Part shown: in pieces, positions 1-4,591 of the stretch
Layout of the letters: each line of letters begins with the position of its first letter
Position numbering within the stretch: the stretch's first letter is position 1
DNA from: Eubacteriales bacterium
GTDB lineage: Bacteria > Bacillota > Clostridia > Christensenellales > UMGS416
Direction of reading: 5' to 3'
Assembly (NCBI GenBank): GCA_028709505.1
Contig: JAQVWW010000094.1
Coordinates: 1-6,001 of the forward strand
DNA: 6,001 nucleotides
Notes under the pieces: model-generated
Told to the model about the DNA's origin: nothing
The model's database searches: none
Seen by the model: only the letters and a program-made list of their open reading frames with translations
Program-made: the position numbers and the translations under genes

Positions 1-158
1 TTGCTCTCCAGGCGCTCCGCATCCGCCTGCACCTCGTTTTGCTTCCCCGTCAGCCCGTGGCTGCGCATATATTCCAATACGGTTTGCTTTCTGCGCAGAT
101 TTTCCTGCAAGCGTGCCAAAAGGTCCTCCAATACATCAATGCGATAAGCCAGCGTCAT
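1..158 (-). CDS. Partial coiled-coil protein of unknown function (N-terminal part)
   Basis: Reading the minus strand from an ATG at 158-156 gives an open frame of 52 codons that runs off the left edge, so the C-terminus is missing. The start is supported by GGAGGG at 163-168, four bases upstream, and by a TATAAT box at 195-200. The visible protein begins MTLAYRIDVLEDLLARLQ. It is rich in Leu, Glu, Arg and Lys with leucine/isoleucine spacing typical of an amphipathic helix or coiled coil (about residues 5-32). A second charged helical stretch rich in Glu, Gln and Ala follows a Gly-containing turn (SHGLTGKQ). There is no signal peptide or membrane segment in this part. I do not recognise the family. 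It is transcribed divergently from the tRNA genes. That it is a real gene is fairly sure from its RBS and promoter; its function is unknown. Confidence 0.65.
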   Translation of the reverse strand, partial: MTLAYRIDVLEDLLARLQENLRRKQTVLEYMRSHGLTGKQNEVQADAERLES

Positions 159-194
159 TTTACCCTCCAAATAAGCGAACGTATGTTTGTGTTT

Positions 195-200
195 ATTATA
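195..200 (-). promoter_or_regulatory. -10 box for the left-edge minus-strand gene
   Basis: The minus strand reads TATAAT here, a perfect -10 hexamer about 37 bases before the ATG at 158. No TTGACA-like box lies 16-18 bases upstream, so a -35 element is weak or the promoter is activator-dependent. Confidence 0.4.
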
Positions 201-291
201 GGAGAGCGGTGGTTCCGTTTTTGGCTGACGCCGCGCTTGACAAAATATTTTCCCCGGTTCCGAACTATTTTTTTGTTTTCTAATAAAAGAG

Positions 292-320
292 TTGACAGTG
301 CGCCCCTTTCGCGATAAAAT
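292..320 (+). promoter_or_regulatory. Strong sigma-A promoter for the tRNA-Gln/tRNA-Glu pair
   Basis: TTGACA (292-297), a 17-base spacer and TAAAAT (315-320) form a near-consensus housekeeping promoter. It lies 27 bases upstream of the first tRNA. The stretch just upstream of the -35 box (about 266-290) is T/A-rich in a GC-rich genome and could act as an UP element, as is common for stable RNA genes. Confidence 0.85.
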
Positions 321-347
321 AACTATGCTACAAACGCGAGAGAATGT

Positions 348-421
348 TGCGGAATGGTGTAACGGCAGCACAAACGGCTCTGACCCGTTTTGCCTAGGTT
401 CGAATCCTAGTTCCGCAGCCA
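348..421 (+). tRNA. tRNA-Gln (anticodon CUG)
   Basis: A complete cloverleaf can be drawn. The acceptor stem TGCGGAA/TTCCGCA is 7 bp and begins with U1-A72. The D stem is GTGT/GCAC. The anticodon stem AACGG/CCGTT closes the loop CTCTGAC with anticodon CTG. The variable loop is 4 bases, the T stem is CTAGG/CCTAG with loop TTCGAAT, the discriminator is G73, and CCA is encoded. Anticodon CUG reads CAG. The U1-A72 pair is the known feature that lets the GatCAB amidotransferase recognise tRNA-Gln in bacteria using the indirect Glu-to-Gln route; whether this organism uses that route is inference. It is co-transcribed with the tRNA-Glu gene three bases downstream. Confidence 0.96.
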
Positions 422-424
422 TAT

Positions 425-500
425 GCCTCCATGGTCTAGCGGTCTAGGACGTCGCCCTCTCACGGCGGAAACAGGGGTTCGAGTCCCCTTGGGGGTGCCA
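425..500 (+). tRNA. tRNA-Glu (anticodon CUC)
   Basis: The cloverleaf has acceptor GCCTCCA/TGGGGGT, D stem GTCT/GGAC, anticodon stem TCGCC/GGCGG with loop CTCTCAC (anticodon CTC), a 4-base variable loop, T stem AGGGG/CCCCT with loop TTCGAGT, discriminator G73 and encoded CCA. It reads GAG codons. The acceptor stem contains two wobble pairs, G1-U72 at the end and U4-G69 inside, so the helix is weaker than usual, but every other pair is intact and the gene looks functional. It is the second gene of a two-tRNA unit and is followed at once by a terminator. Confidence 0.95.
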
Positions 501-505
501 AGCAG

Positions 506-540
506 GAACGGTGAAATGGAACAATTTCGCCGTTCTTTTC
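506..540 (+). terminator. Intrinsic terminator of the tRNA operon
   Basis: A 12-bp stem (506-517 with 524-535, one G-U pair) with loop GGAACA is followed by TTTT. It starts six bases after the CCA end of tRNA-Glu. Confidence 0.9.
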
Positions 541-596
541 ATTCTATTCACCGGCGGCGCCGGATATTGGGGTTTGCCCGTTGCGTGGCCGTGTTA

Positions 597-625
597 TTGC
601 CACCTTGGCGCCGTTTTTTTATTTG
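597..625 (+). promoter_or_regulatory. Candidate promoter for the histidine phosphatase gene
   Basis: TTGCCA (597-602), 17 bases, TATTTG (620-625). The spacing is right but the -10 box is poor. It is the best match in the gene-free stretch between the tRNA terminator and the gene at 715. A GC-rich mini-hairpin (CCGGC/GCCGG, 551-563) lies upstream without a T-tract. Confidence 0.3.
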
Positions 626-702
626 CTCCCCGGTAAATTTTGCGGACGGCCGCGCCCGCCCGGCGCCCACATCCCTGCGACACGGCGCGCAACAGCGCCT
701 TT

Positions 703-709
703 GGGAGGA
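703..709 (+). promoter_or_regulatory. RBS that sets the phosphatase start at 715
   Basis: GGGAGGA lies six bases before the ATG at 715. The in-frame ATG at 640 has no such site and would add 25 residues that do not fit the family. Confidence 0.8.
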
Positions 710-714
710 TACCG

Positions 715-1290
715 ATGACTGTGGTCTATTTTGTGCGCCACGCAAAACCCAACCTTGCCAATCACGACGACGCGTCGCGGGAGCTGTCCGAACAGGGTTT
801 GGCCGACAGGGCGCTGGTTACGGCGTTTTTGCAGGATAAAAACATTGACGCGGTGCTATCCAGCCCCTATCGACGCGCTGTCGATACGGTGCGGGATTTT
901 GCCGATCGCCACGGGCACCGCATCGTCGTCGTGCCGGATTTTCGCGAGCGGAAGGTGGACAGCGGCTGGATCGACGACTTTGCCGACTTTACCCGCCGAC
1001 AATGGCAGGATTTTCATTACAAGCTGGCCGCCGGCGAATCGCTGGCCCAGGTGCAAGCCCGCAACATCGCCGCGCTGCGGCGGGTGCTGCATACCTACCG
1101 GAACCAGAACGTCGTCATCGGCAGCCACGGCACGGCGATGAGCACCATTATCCGGTACTACGACGATACGTTCGACCACGCCTGTTTTATGCGCATACAG
1201 GCGCTGATGCCGTGGATTGTGCGGTTCACCTTTGACGGCGATACGCTGGAGCGTATCCAAGCGTTCGACGTGCTTGCCGGGCAAACGTAG
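715..1290 (+). CDS. Histidine phosphatase superfamily (phosphoglycerate mutase-like) protein
   Basis: A 191-residue protein of the branch-1 histidine phosphatase superfamily, a cytosolic enzyme type that moves phosphate through a phospho-histidine. The hallmark motif VRHAKPN sits at residues 7-13, with catalytic His9 and the phosphate-binding Arg8. SSPYRRAVDT at 49-58 gives the second arginine (Arg54). RERK at 77-80 gives the likely acid/base Glu78. GSHGTAMS at 136-143 gives the second histidine (His138). All core residues are present, so the enzyme is probably active. Length suits small phosphatases of the CobC/PhoE/SixA-like type rather than glycolytic mutases. No signal peptide. The true substrate cannot be read from sequence: relatives act on sugar phosphates, nucleotide-pathway phosphates or alpha-ribazole phosphate, and no neighbour points to one. 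No terminator directly follows the stop; the hairpin at 1371-1400 could end its transcript. Confidence 0.9.
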   Translation: MTVVYFVRHAKPNLANHDDASRELSEQGLADRALVTAFLQDKNIDAVLSSPYRRAVDTVRDFADRHGHRIVVVPDFRERKVDSGWIDDFADFTRRQWQDFHYKLAAGESLAQVQARNIAALRRVLHTYRNQNVVIGSHGTAMSTIIRYYDDTFDHACFMRIQALMPWIVRFTFDGDTLERIQAFDVLAGQT

Positions 1291-1319
1291 CGGTTTGGCT
1301 GCGCGGCCCTCGATCTGTC

Positions 1320-1348
1320 TTGCGCCGGCGCCAACGGCCTGTTATAAT
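1320..1348 (+). promoter_or_regulatory. Promoter for the EamA half-transporter gene
   Basis: TTGCGC (1320-1325), a 17-base spacer and a perfect TATAAT (1343-1348). Transcription should begin near 1355, so a terminator-like hairpin at 1371-1396 lies inside the leader. Confidence 0.75.
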
Positions 1349-1370
1349 ACAAGTATCGGGTGAACACCTA

Positions 1371-1405
1371 CCGCAAACAAAGGTTTTTGTTTGCGGTTTT
1401 CTTTT
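1371..1405 (+). terminator. Terminator-like hairpin in the eamA leader (possible attenuator)
   Basis: CCGCAAACAAA (1371-1381) pairs perfectly over 11 bp with 1386-1396 around a GGTT loop, then TTTTCTTTT follows. It has the full form of an intrinsic terminator. It sits downstream of the promoter at 1320-1348 and ends 12 bases before the RBS of the gene at 1419. It may close the phosphatase transcript, attenuate the transporter gene, or both. Confidence 0.75.
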
Positions 1406-1418
1406 CTAAGGAGAGCAT

Positions 1419-1844
1419 ATGCTGCGCTATCTTTGGCCGATTGCGTTGGTGGTGGCCGCCAACACGCTGTACAACATCGCGGCAAAATCGACGCCGCAGA
1501 ACGTCGATGCGTTTGCGTCGCTGTTCGTCACCTATCTGGTGGCGGCGGCCTCGTCGCTGATTCTGTTCTTTGCCATGTCGCCGTCGAAAAACCTGGTGGC
1601 GGCGCTGGGAAAGGTCAATTGGACGGCGGCAGCGCTGGGCGTTGCCGTGGTGGCGCTGGAGTTTGGATATATCCAAATCTACCGGGCCGGTTGGAAGGTC
1701 AGCGTCGGCTCGTTGGTGGCCAACATTGCGCTGGCCTGCATTCTGCTGCTGGTGGGCGTTTTAGTTTATAAAGAGGCTGTGTCGCCCCGCCAGCTCATCG
1801 GCATGCTGGTTTGCGGGGCGGGGCTTTTCCTGATAAGCCAATGA
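1419..1844 (+). CDS. Half-size EamA/DMT-family membrane transporter
   Basis: A 141-residue very hydrophobic protein with five predicted membrane helices (about residues 5-22, 32-52, 68-88, 96-117 and 122-140). This equals one EamA repeat; full drug/metabolite transporters have two repeats and about 300 residues. The C-terminal stretch YKEAVSPRQLIGML (117-130) followed by a Gly-rich last helix matches the typical end of an EamA domain. Glu81 lies in helix 3. By analogy with other half-size DMT proteins it probably works as a dimer in the cytoplasmic membrane, exporting a small molecule or metabolite; the substrate is unknown. The start is fixed by AAGGAG at 1408-1413, five bases upstream. No partner half-gene is adjacent, which argues for a homodimer. 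Its leader carries a terminator-like hairpin, suggesting conditional expression. It ends facing the mini-genes on the other strand. Confidence 0.85.
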   Translation: MLRYLWPIALVVAANTLYNIAAKSTPQNVDAFASLFVTYLVAAASSLILFFAMSPSKNLVAALGKVNWTAAALGVAVVALEFGYIQIYRAGWKVSVGSLVANIALACILLLVGVLVYKEAVSPRQLIGMLVCGAGLFLISQ

Positions 1845-1864
1845 CCTGCGCGGCCGCCGCGGGC

Positions 1865-1902
1865 AAATAAAATACCCCGACGCGGACTTATCCGTGGCGG
1901 GG
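1865..1902 (-). terminator. Intrinsic terminator of the lysine-rich mini-gene pair
   Basis: On the minus strand a 12-position stem (1902-1891 with 1886-1875, two mismatches) with loop TAAG is followed by TATTTTATTT. On the plus strand the same hairpin has no T-tract, so it mainly serves the minus-strand genes. Confidence 0.8.
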
Positions 1903-1927
1903 CGGTGGTAAAGGGAGGGCCGACGCG

Positions 1928-2029
1928 CTATTTCTTCTTGGCGGCGGCGACGGCACGCACCTCAGCAGGAGCGGCCTTGGCGACTTCCTTTTTCTTTTTA
2001 GGGGCTTTTTTCGGATTCTTGTCTCCCAT
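1928..2029 (-). CDS. Lysine-rich mini-protein B (33 residues)
   Basis: A small ORF starting at ATG 2029-2027 and ending TAG at 1930-1928. The start has AAGGAG at 2038-2043, eight bases upstream, lying inside the end of the preceding mini-gene. The protein begins MGDKNPKKAPKKKK and ends in VAAAKKK. The middle is Ala/Val/Glu-rich and could be a short helix. It is strongly basic, has no Cys and no membrane segment. Its first residues match those of mini-protein A (pattern M-x-D-K-N-x-x-K-x-x-K-K-K), so the two look like paralogues or share a binding motif. The gene follows A after two bases (TAA-CC-ATG), so translation is probably coupled. A high-lysine N-terminus suggests nucleic-acid or ribosome contact, but that is inference. 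A terminator follows. I do not know a named family. Confidence 0.75.
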   Translation of the reverse strand: MGDKNPKKAPKKKKEVAKAAPAEVRAVAAAKKK

Positions 2030-2031
2030 GG

Positions 2032-2157
2032 TTATTTCTCCTTTCTGGGTTTGGCGACCAGTTCGGGCTGCGGCTGCGGCGCCTTAAGCACCGAGCTGCT
2101 GGATTTTGCGCTGGCCCTGGGCTTTTTCTTTTCTTTGCGGATGTTTTTATCTGCCAT
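2032..2157 (-). CDS. Lysine-rich mini-protein A (41 residues)
   Basis: A small ORF from ATG 2157-2155 to TAA 2034-2032. AGGAGG at 2165-2170 lies seven bases upstream, and a good promoter (2232-2260) lies further upstream, so this short gene is well supported. The protein begins MADKNIRKEKKKPRAS, continues with a Ser-rich stretch and a Pro/Gln repeat (APQPQPE), and ends in KPRKEK. It is very basic and probably disordered, with no Cys and no hydrophobic helix. Its start pattern is shared with mini-protein B directly downstream. It is the first gene of a two-gene unit with its own promoter and terminator. Function is unknown; binding to nucleic acid or the ribosome is a guess from charge only. 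Confidence 0.75.
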   Translation of the reverse strand: MADKNIRKEKKKPRASAKSSSSVLKAPQPQPELVAKPRKEK

Positions 2158-2231
2158 CGTACCGCCTCCTAAAAATAGTATGCGGAAAGTCTGCGGGCTT
2201 GCTGCGCCCGGCGGGTAAATGAAACAACCTT

Positions 2232-2260
2232 ATTGTAGCGCCGGCGCAGGCCGTATGCAA
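2232..2260 (-). promoter_or_regulatory. Promoter of the lysine-rich mini-gene pair
   Basis: On the minus strand TTGCAT (2260-2255), a 17-base spacer and TACAAT (2237-2232). The expected start is near 2225, giving a leader of about 68 bases before the ATG at 2157. Confidence 0.75.
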
Positions 2261-2311
2261 GCGCCTTGTCCGGCGCAGGCCCGGCCGTTTTACCCGATGC
2301 CCGCCCAAAGC

Positions 2312-2341
2312 TTGACCTGCGAGCGCCGCCGGGAGTATGCT
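2312..2341 (+). promoter_or_regulatory. Candidate promoter for the gtrA-like gene
   Basis: TTGACC (2312-2317), 18 bases, TATGCT (2336-2341). Good -35, moderate -10. It is back-to-back with the minus-strand promoter at 2232-2260, 51 bases away. Confidence 0.5.
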
Positions 2342-2369
2342 TACACCATCAAGGCAATAAGGAGTTTGC

Positions 2370-2801
2370 ATGCAATTTTTAAAACGGATATTTGACGTAA
2401 GCCTGCTGAAGTTTTTGCTCATCGGCCTGATGAATACGCTGCTGTCGCTGGGCATTACGTTCGCGCTGTACGATTGGGCCGGCCTGGGCTATTGGGGGGC
2501 CACCGCCACGGCCTACGTGGCCACCAGCGTGTTGGCCTTCGTGCTGAACCGCCGCTTCACGTTCCGCAGCCGCGAGACGCTGTGGAAAAGTGCCGTTAAG
2601 TTCGCCGTCGTCATCGGCGTATGCTACGTCATCGCCTATTCGCTGGCCAAGCCGCTGGCCATCGCCGCCGGGCAGCGATGGATGCCGGGCCTTGCCCAGG
2701 ATATGGTGGAAAAGGTGGCGCTGCTGGTGGGTCAGGTGCTCTTTACGTCGATGAACTATCTGGGGCAGAAGTTCTTCGCTTTTCGCAAACAGGGCGGCTA
2801 G
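2370..2801 (+). CDS. GtrA-like membrane protein (putative lipid-linked sugar flippase)
   Basis: A 143-residue protein with four membrane helices (about residues 12-34, 41-59, 76-94, 114-133), the length and topology of the GtrA-like family. Two family signatures are visible: NRRFTFRS at 60-67 after helix 2 and NYLGQKFFAF at 129-138 at the end of helix 4. Members are thought to move undecaprenyl-phosphate-linked sugars across the cytoplasmic membrane for cell-wall polysaccharide or lipopolysaccharide decoration. They usually sit beside a GT2 glycosyltransferase; none is visible here, so the sugar and acceptor are unknown. The start has TAAGGAG (2358-2364) five bases upstream. A short GC hairpin over the stop codon (GCGG-CTAG-CCGC) with TATTTTTA after it is at best a weak terminator. 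The next gene has its own promoter. Confidence 0.88.
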   Translation: MQFLKRIFDVSLLKFLLIGLMNTLLSLGITFALYDWAGLGYWGATATAYVATSVLAFVLNRRFTFRSRETLWKSAVKFAVVIGVCYVIAYSLAKPLAIAAGQRWMPGLAQDMVEKVALLVGQVLFTSMNYLGQKFFAFRKQGG

Positions 2802-2846
2802 CCGCGCTATTTTTATGCCGAAACATCGCGATTGTGTATATTATTT

Positions 2847-2862
2847 GTTACTTATTCGTAAC
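2847..2862. repeat. Small inverted repeat upstream of the NPCBM-gene promoter
   Basis: GTTAC (2847-2851) and GTAAC (2858-2862) are separated by six bases, with two further matching outer bases after one mismatch. It ends six bases before the -35 box at 2868, where an activator or repressor could bind. Chance occurrence in this AT-rich spacer is possible. Confidence 0.3.
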
Positions 2863-2867
2863 CAACC

Positions 2868-2896
2868 TTGAACATGGGAAAAATTTACATTACAAT
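2868..2896 (+). promoter_or_regulatory. Promoter for the NPCBM membrane protein gene
   Basis: TTGAAC (2868-2873), a 17-base spacer and TACAAT (2891-2896), in an AT-rich stretch. Start expected near 2903, giving a leader of about 55 bases. Confidence 0.8.
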
Positions 2897-2943
2897 GTGC
2901 TTAACTAGTATTGTATCTACACATTTTCCCTTTCCACCAATAC

Positions 2944-2951
2944 AAAGGAGG
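2944..2951 (+). promoter_or_regulatory. RBS that sets the start at 2959
   Basis: AAAGGAGG lies seven bases before the ATG at 2959. The in-frame ATG at 2911 lacks any such site and lies close to the predicted transcription start. Confidence 0.9.
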
Positions 2952-2958
2952 CTACGCG

Positions 2959-4326
2959 ATGCCGTCTGAAATGGATTTCTTGCGGGCGAAATGGCCAAAA
3001 CTAGCTGCGCTGGGCAGTGAAGCCGAGCGTCTGATGCAAATCACTCCGGCGGGCGCCATCGAGTGTCTCCAATCGTTTTGTTCCTGGGCGGCGGATATCT
3101 CGCTGGAGCTGCTGGACATCCGCATTGCCGCCGGCGCCGCCGACGAGGAAAAGTTGGGCGCGCTGTACGCGTCGGGCCTGATGCCGCCCGAAATCGTCGA
3201 GAAGTTCCAGATCGTGTTTTCGGCCGGCAGCAATTCGCTCTATCGCGTCAATATTACCACCAACGAGGCTTATACGTGCTTTAACCACGCGCTGGATATT
3301 GGCCGTTGGATGAAGCGGGAGTCCGAAGTGATGCGCACCGGCCGTTCCGACGCGTACCGCCCCGGCCCGCCGCCGGAGATTCCGGTGGAATCGTCCCGCC
3401 GGCCCAATCTGTTTACGCCGCCGCCGCCGGCCACCGGCGTGGATGCCGATACGCGTCCCTTCTACGCCCGCGACGATCACGCCGACGGCGCTCCCCGCCG
3501 CGCCGCCTACAGCAAGTACGCGCCGCCGGCGCCGCCGGCCAAATCCGGCGTAATGGCGCTGTTTGACGAATACCGCCAGTATTTCTATATCGGGCTGGCG
3601 GCGCTGGCCATGGTCGTCGTCGGCGTCGTCATCGCGCTGGCCATCCGCAACGCCGGCAAAACCGGGCCGCTGGTGCTGCCTTCGGTGACGCCGCCCACGG
3701 TATCCGCCGACATTTTGCCCAGCCAGGAGCCCACGCCTTCACCCACGCCCCAGCCGCAGGAGCAGTTGACCGCTCTTAGTTCGCTGACGCCCACGGGCAC
3801 GGCGCCCAAATATCTGACGAAAGATCGCTGGAACTTCAACTCGCCCAACGCCGATTTCAACATGAACGGTACCAAATATACCAGCGGCCTGGGTATGTTC
3901 GTGGCGTCCAGCACCATCCGCGAGGATCGGGGCAGCCAAAGCGTCTCCTATAAGCTGGAATCCAAATACACGCAGCTGCGCTTTGACCTGGGCTGCGATG
4001 ACCAGCTCAAAGGCTATTCGGACAATTACGGGCAGTTCCGCCTGCAGATTTTCTGCGACGACGAAAGCGACCCCCGGTATAACTCGGACTTCCAGAAGTT
4101 CGACTTCTTCCAGGCCAACGTTGCGGTGGATGTGGCCAACGTCACCACCATCAAAATTGTGCTGACCGAAGAGAAGGGCGACGACGGCACGCTCAACGTC
4201 ATCATGGGCAACGCCGCGCTGGTCAACGCCGAGCCGGCCGAAGGCGGCGCCACCGCCTCGCCCACACCCGACGCTTCGGCCACGCCTACCCCGTCGCCGA
4301 CGCCATCTGCCACGCCGAGCACGTAA
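2959..4326 (+). CDS. Single-pass membrane protein with C-terminal NPCBM-like domain
   Basis: A 455-residue protein of four parts. Residues 1-120 form an Ala/Leu/Glu-rich helical domain, faintly like DUF4145-type helical domains but not securely assigned. Residues about 130-195 are a Pro/Arg-rich linker with runs such as FTPPPPAT and APPAPPA. Residues 208-228 are one membrane helix (YFYIGLAALAMVVVGVVIAL), followed by Arg and Lys. After a second Pro/Thr linker (PSQEPTPSPTPQPQ) comes a beta-rich domain at about 286-425, which fits the NPCBM carbohydrate-binding fold: WNFNSPNADFNMNG, YTSGLGMF, then LRFDLGCDD and TTIKIVLTE. The last 30 residues are a Ser/Thr/Pro tail (TPTPSPTPSATPST). There is no cleavable signal peptide. 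The likely topology is helical domain inside and NPCBM domain outside, so it may sense or hold surface glycan; this is inference. Own promoter and terminator. Confidence 0.85.
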   Translation: MPSEMDFLRAKWPKLAALGSEAERLMQITPAGAIECLQSFCSWAADISLELLDIRIAAGAADEEKLGALYASGLMPPEIVEKFQIVFSAGSNSLYRVNITTNEAYTCFNHALDIGRWMKRESEVMRTGRSDAYRPGPPPEIPVESSRRPNLFTPPPPATGVDADTRPFYARDDHADGAPRRAAYSKYAPPAPPAKSGVMALFDEYRQYFYIGLAALAMVVVGVVIALAIRNAGKTGPLVLPSVTPPTVSADILPSQEPTPSPTPQPQEQLTALSSLTPTGTAPKYLTKDRWNFNSPNADFNMNGTKYTSGLGMFVASSTIREDRGSQSVSYKLESKYTQLRFDLGCDDQLKGYSDNYGQFRLQIFCDDESDPRYNSDFQKFDFFQANVAVDVANVTTIKIVLTEEKGDDGTLNVIMGNAALVNAEPAEGGATASPTPDASATPTPSPTPSATPST

Positions 4327-4340
4327 CCACCTTAACAATT

Positions 4341-4367
4341 GCCGCCGGCTTACCGGCGGTTTTTCTT
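4341..4367 (+). terminator. Intrinsic terminator of the NPCBM gene
   Basis: CCGCCGG (4342-4348) and CCGGCGG (4353-4359) pair over 7 bp with loop CTTA, then TTTTTCTT. It begins 15 bases after the stop codon. Confidence 0.9.
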
Positions 4368-4459
4368 GCCCGCCCCCAACGCGCCGCGTTGGCCGGCGGC
4401 GGTTGCACAAAACCGTAGGCCCGTTGCGTGTGGCGAAAAAATTGCTTTATCGCGCAAAG

Positions 4460-4575
4460 GCCGGCCAAAAGATGTCTTTTAGCGGCCGCTGGTGCCGGCG
4501 GGGGTATGTATCCGATGGGATCTGCAAAAAGGCGCTCTGCCCACGCAAAAACCGCCCTTTTGCCAGATACCCCCG
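4460..4575 (+). promoter_or_regulatory. Structured 5' leader of the 73-residue protein gene (candidate cis-regulatory RNA)
   Basis: This leader holds two base-paired modules. The first is GCCGGC (4460-4465) pairing with GCCGGC (4494-4499), with AAAAG/CTTTT inside. The second is stronger: CGGGGGTAT (4499-4507) pairs over 9 bp with ATACCCCCG (4567-4575). Within it lie a short ATCC/GGAT hairpin (4510-4520) and an inner stem (4522-4534 with 4553-4566, one mismatch and one bulge) capped by an 18-base loop (4535-4552). The closing stem ends two bases before the AAAGGAGG RBS at 4577, a place where folding could control translation. I match it to no riboswitch class I know. There is no T-tract, so control of translation rather than termination would be expected. 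A weak promoter candidate is TTGCGT (4424-4429) with TTATCG (4447-4452). Confidence 0.45.
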
Positions 4576-4576
4576 T

Positions 4577-4584
4577 AAAGGAGG
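4577..4584 (+). promoter_or_regulatory. RBS that sets the start at 4592
   Basis: AAAGGAGG lies seven bases before the ATG at 4592. The longer in-frame reading from 4403 runs through the structured leader and has no RBS. Confidence 0.85.
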
Positions 4585-4591
4585 ACCTGCG

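Noticed and set aside
237..242. A second perfect TTGACA upstream of the tRNA promoter
   Set aside because: No -10-like hexamer lies 16-18 bases downstream, so it is probably not a working promoter.
39..317. Plus-strand ORF of 92 codons over the left-edge gene and the tRNA promoter
   Set aside because: It has no RBS, lies opposite a better-supported minus-strand gene and runs through the promoter elements at 292-320.
423..839. Plus-strand ORF of 138 codons through tRNA-Glu
   Set aside because: It reads through a tRNA gene and a terminator, and overlaps the start of the phosphatase gene in another frame.
1360..1560. GTG-started ORF in the eamA leader, considered as a leader peptide
   Set aside because: No RBS, it sits within a few bases of the predicted transcription start, and it is not short: it runs 66 codons into the transporter gene in another frame with an implausible Arg/Trp-rich sequence.
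1905..2087. Plus-strand ORF of 60 codons opposite the mini-genes
   Set aside because: The minus-strand reading has RBSs, promoter and terminator; the Phe/Ala-rich plus-strand product is the mirror of the Lys/Ala codons.
2793..2812. GCGG-CTAG-CCGC with TATTTTTA as a terminator for the gtrA-like gene
   Set aside because: The stem is only 4 bp and overlaps the stop codon, too weak to list as a terminator.
3739..4410. Minus-strand ORF of 223 codons opposite the NPCBM gene
   Set aside because: It is an Arg/Gly-rich shadow of a GC-rich gene, without RBS, and crosses that gene's terminator.
4440..4500. GCGCAAAGGCC...GGTGCCGG considered as a c-di-GMP (GEMM-I) riboswitch
   Set aside because: Only the CGCAAAG and a GGTGCCG-like block resemble it; the GGCAAACC and CGAAAG blocks are absent and the spacing does not fit.
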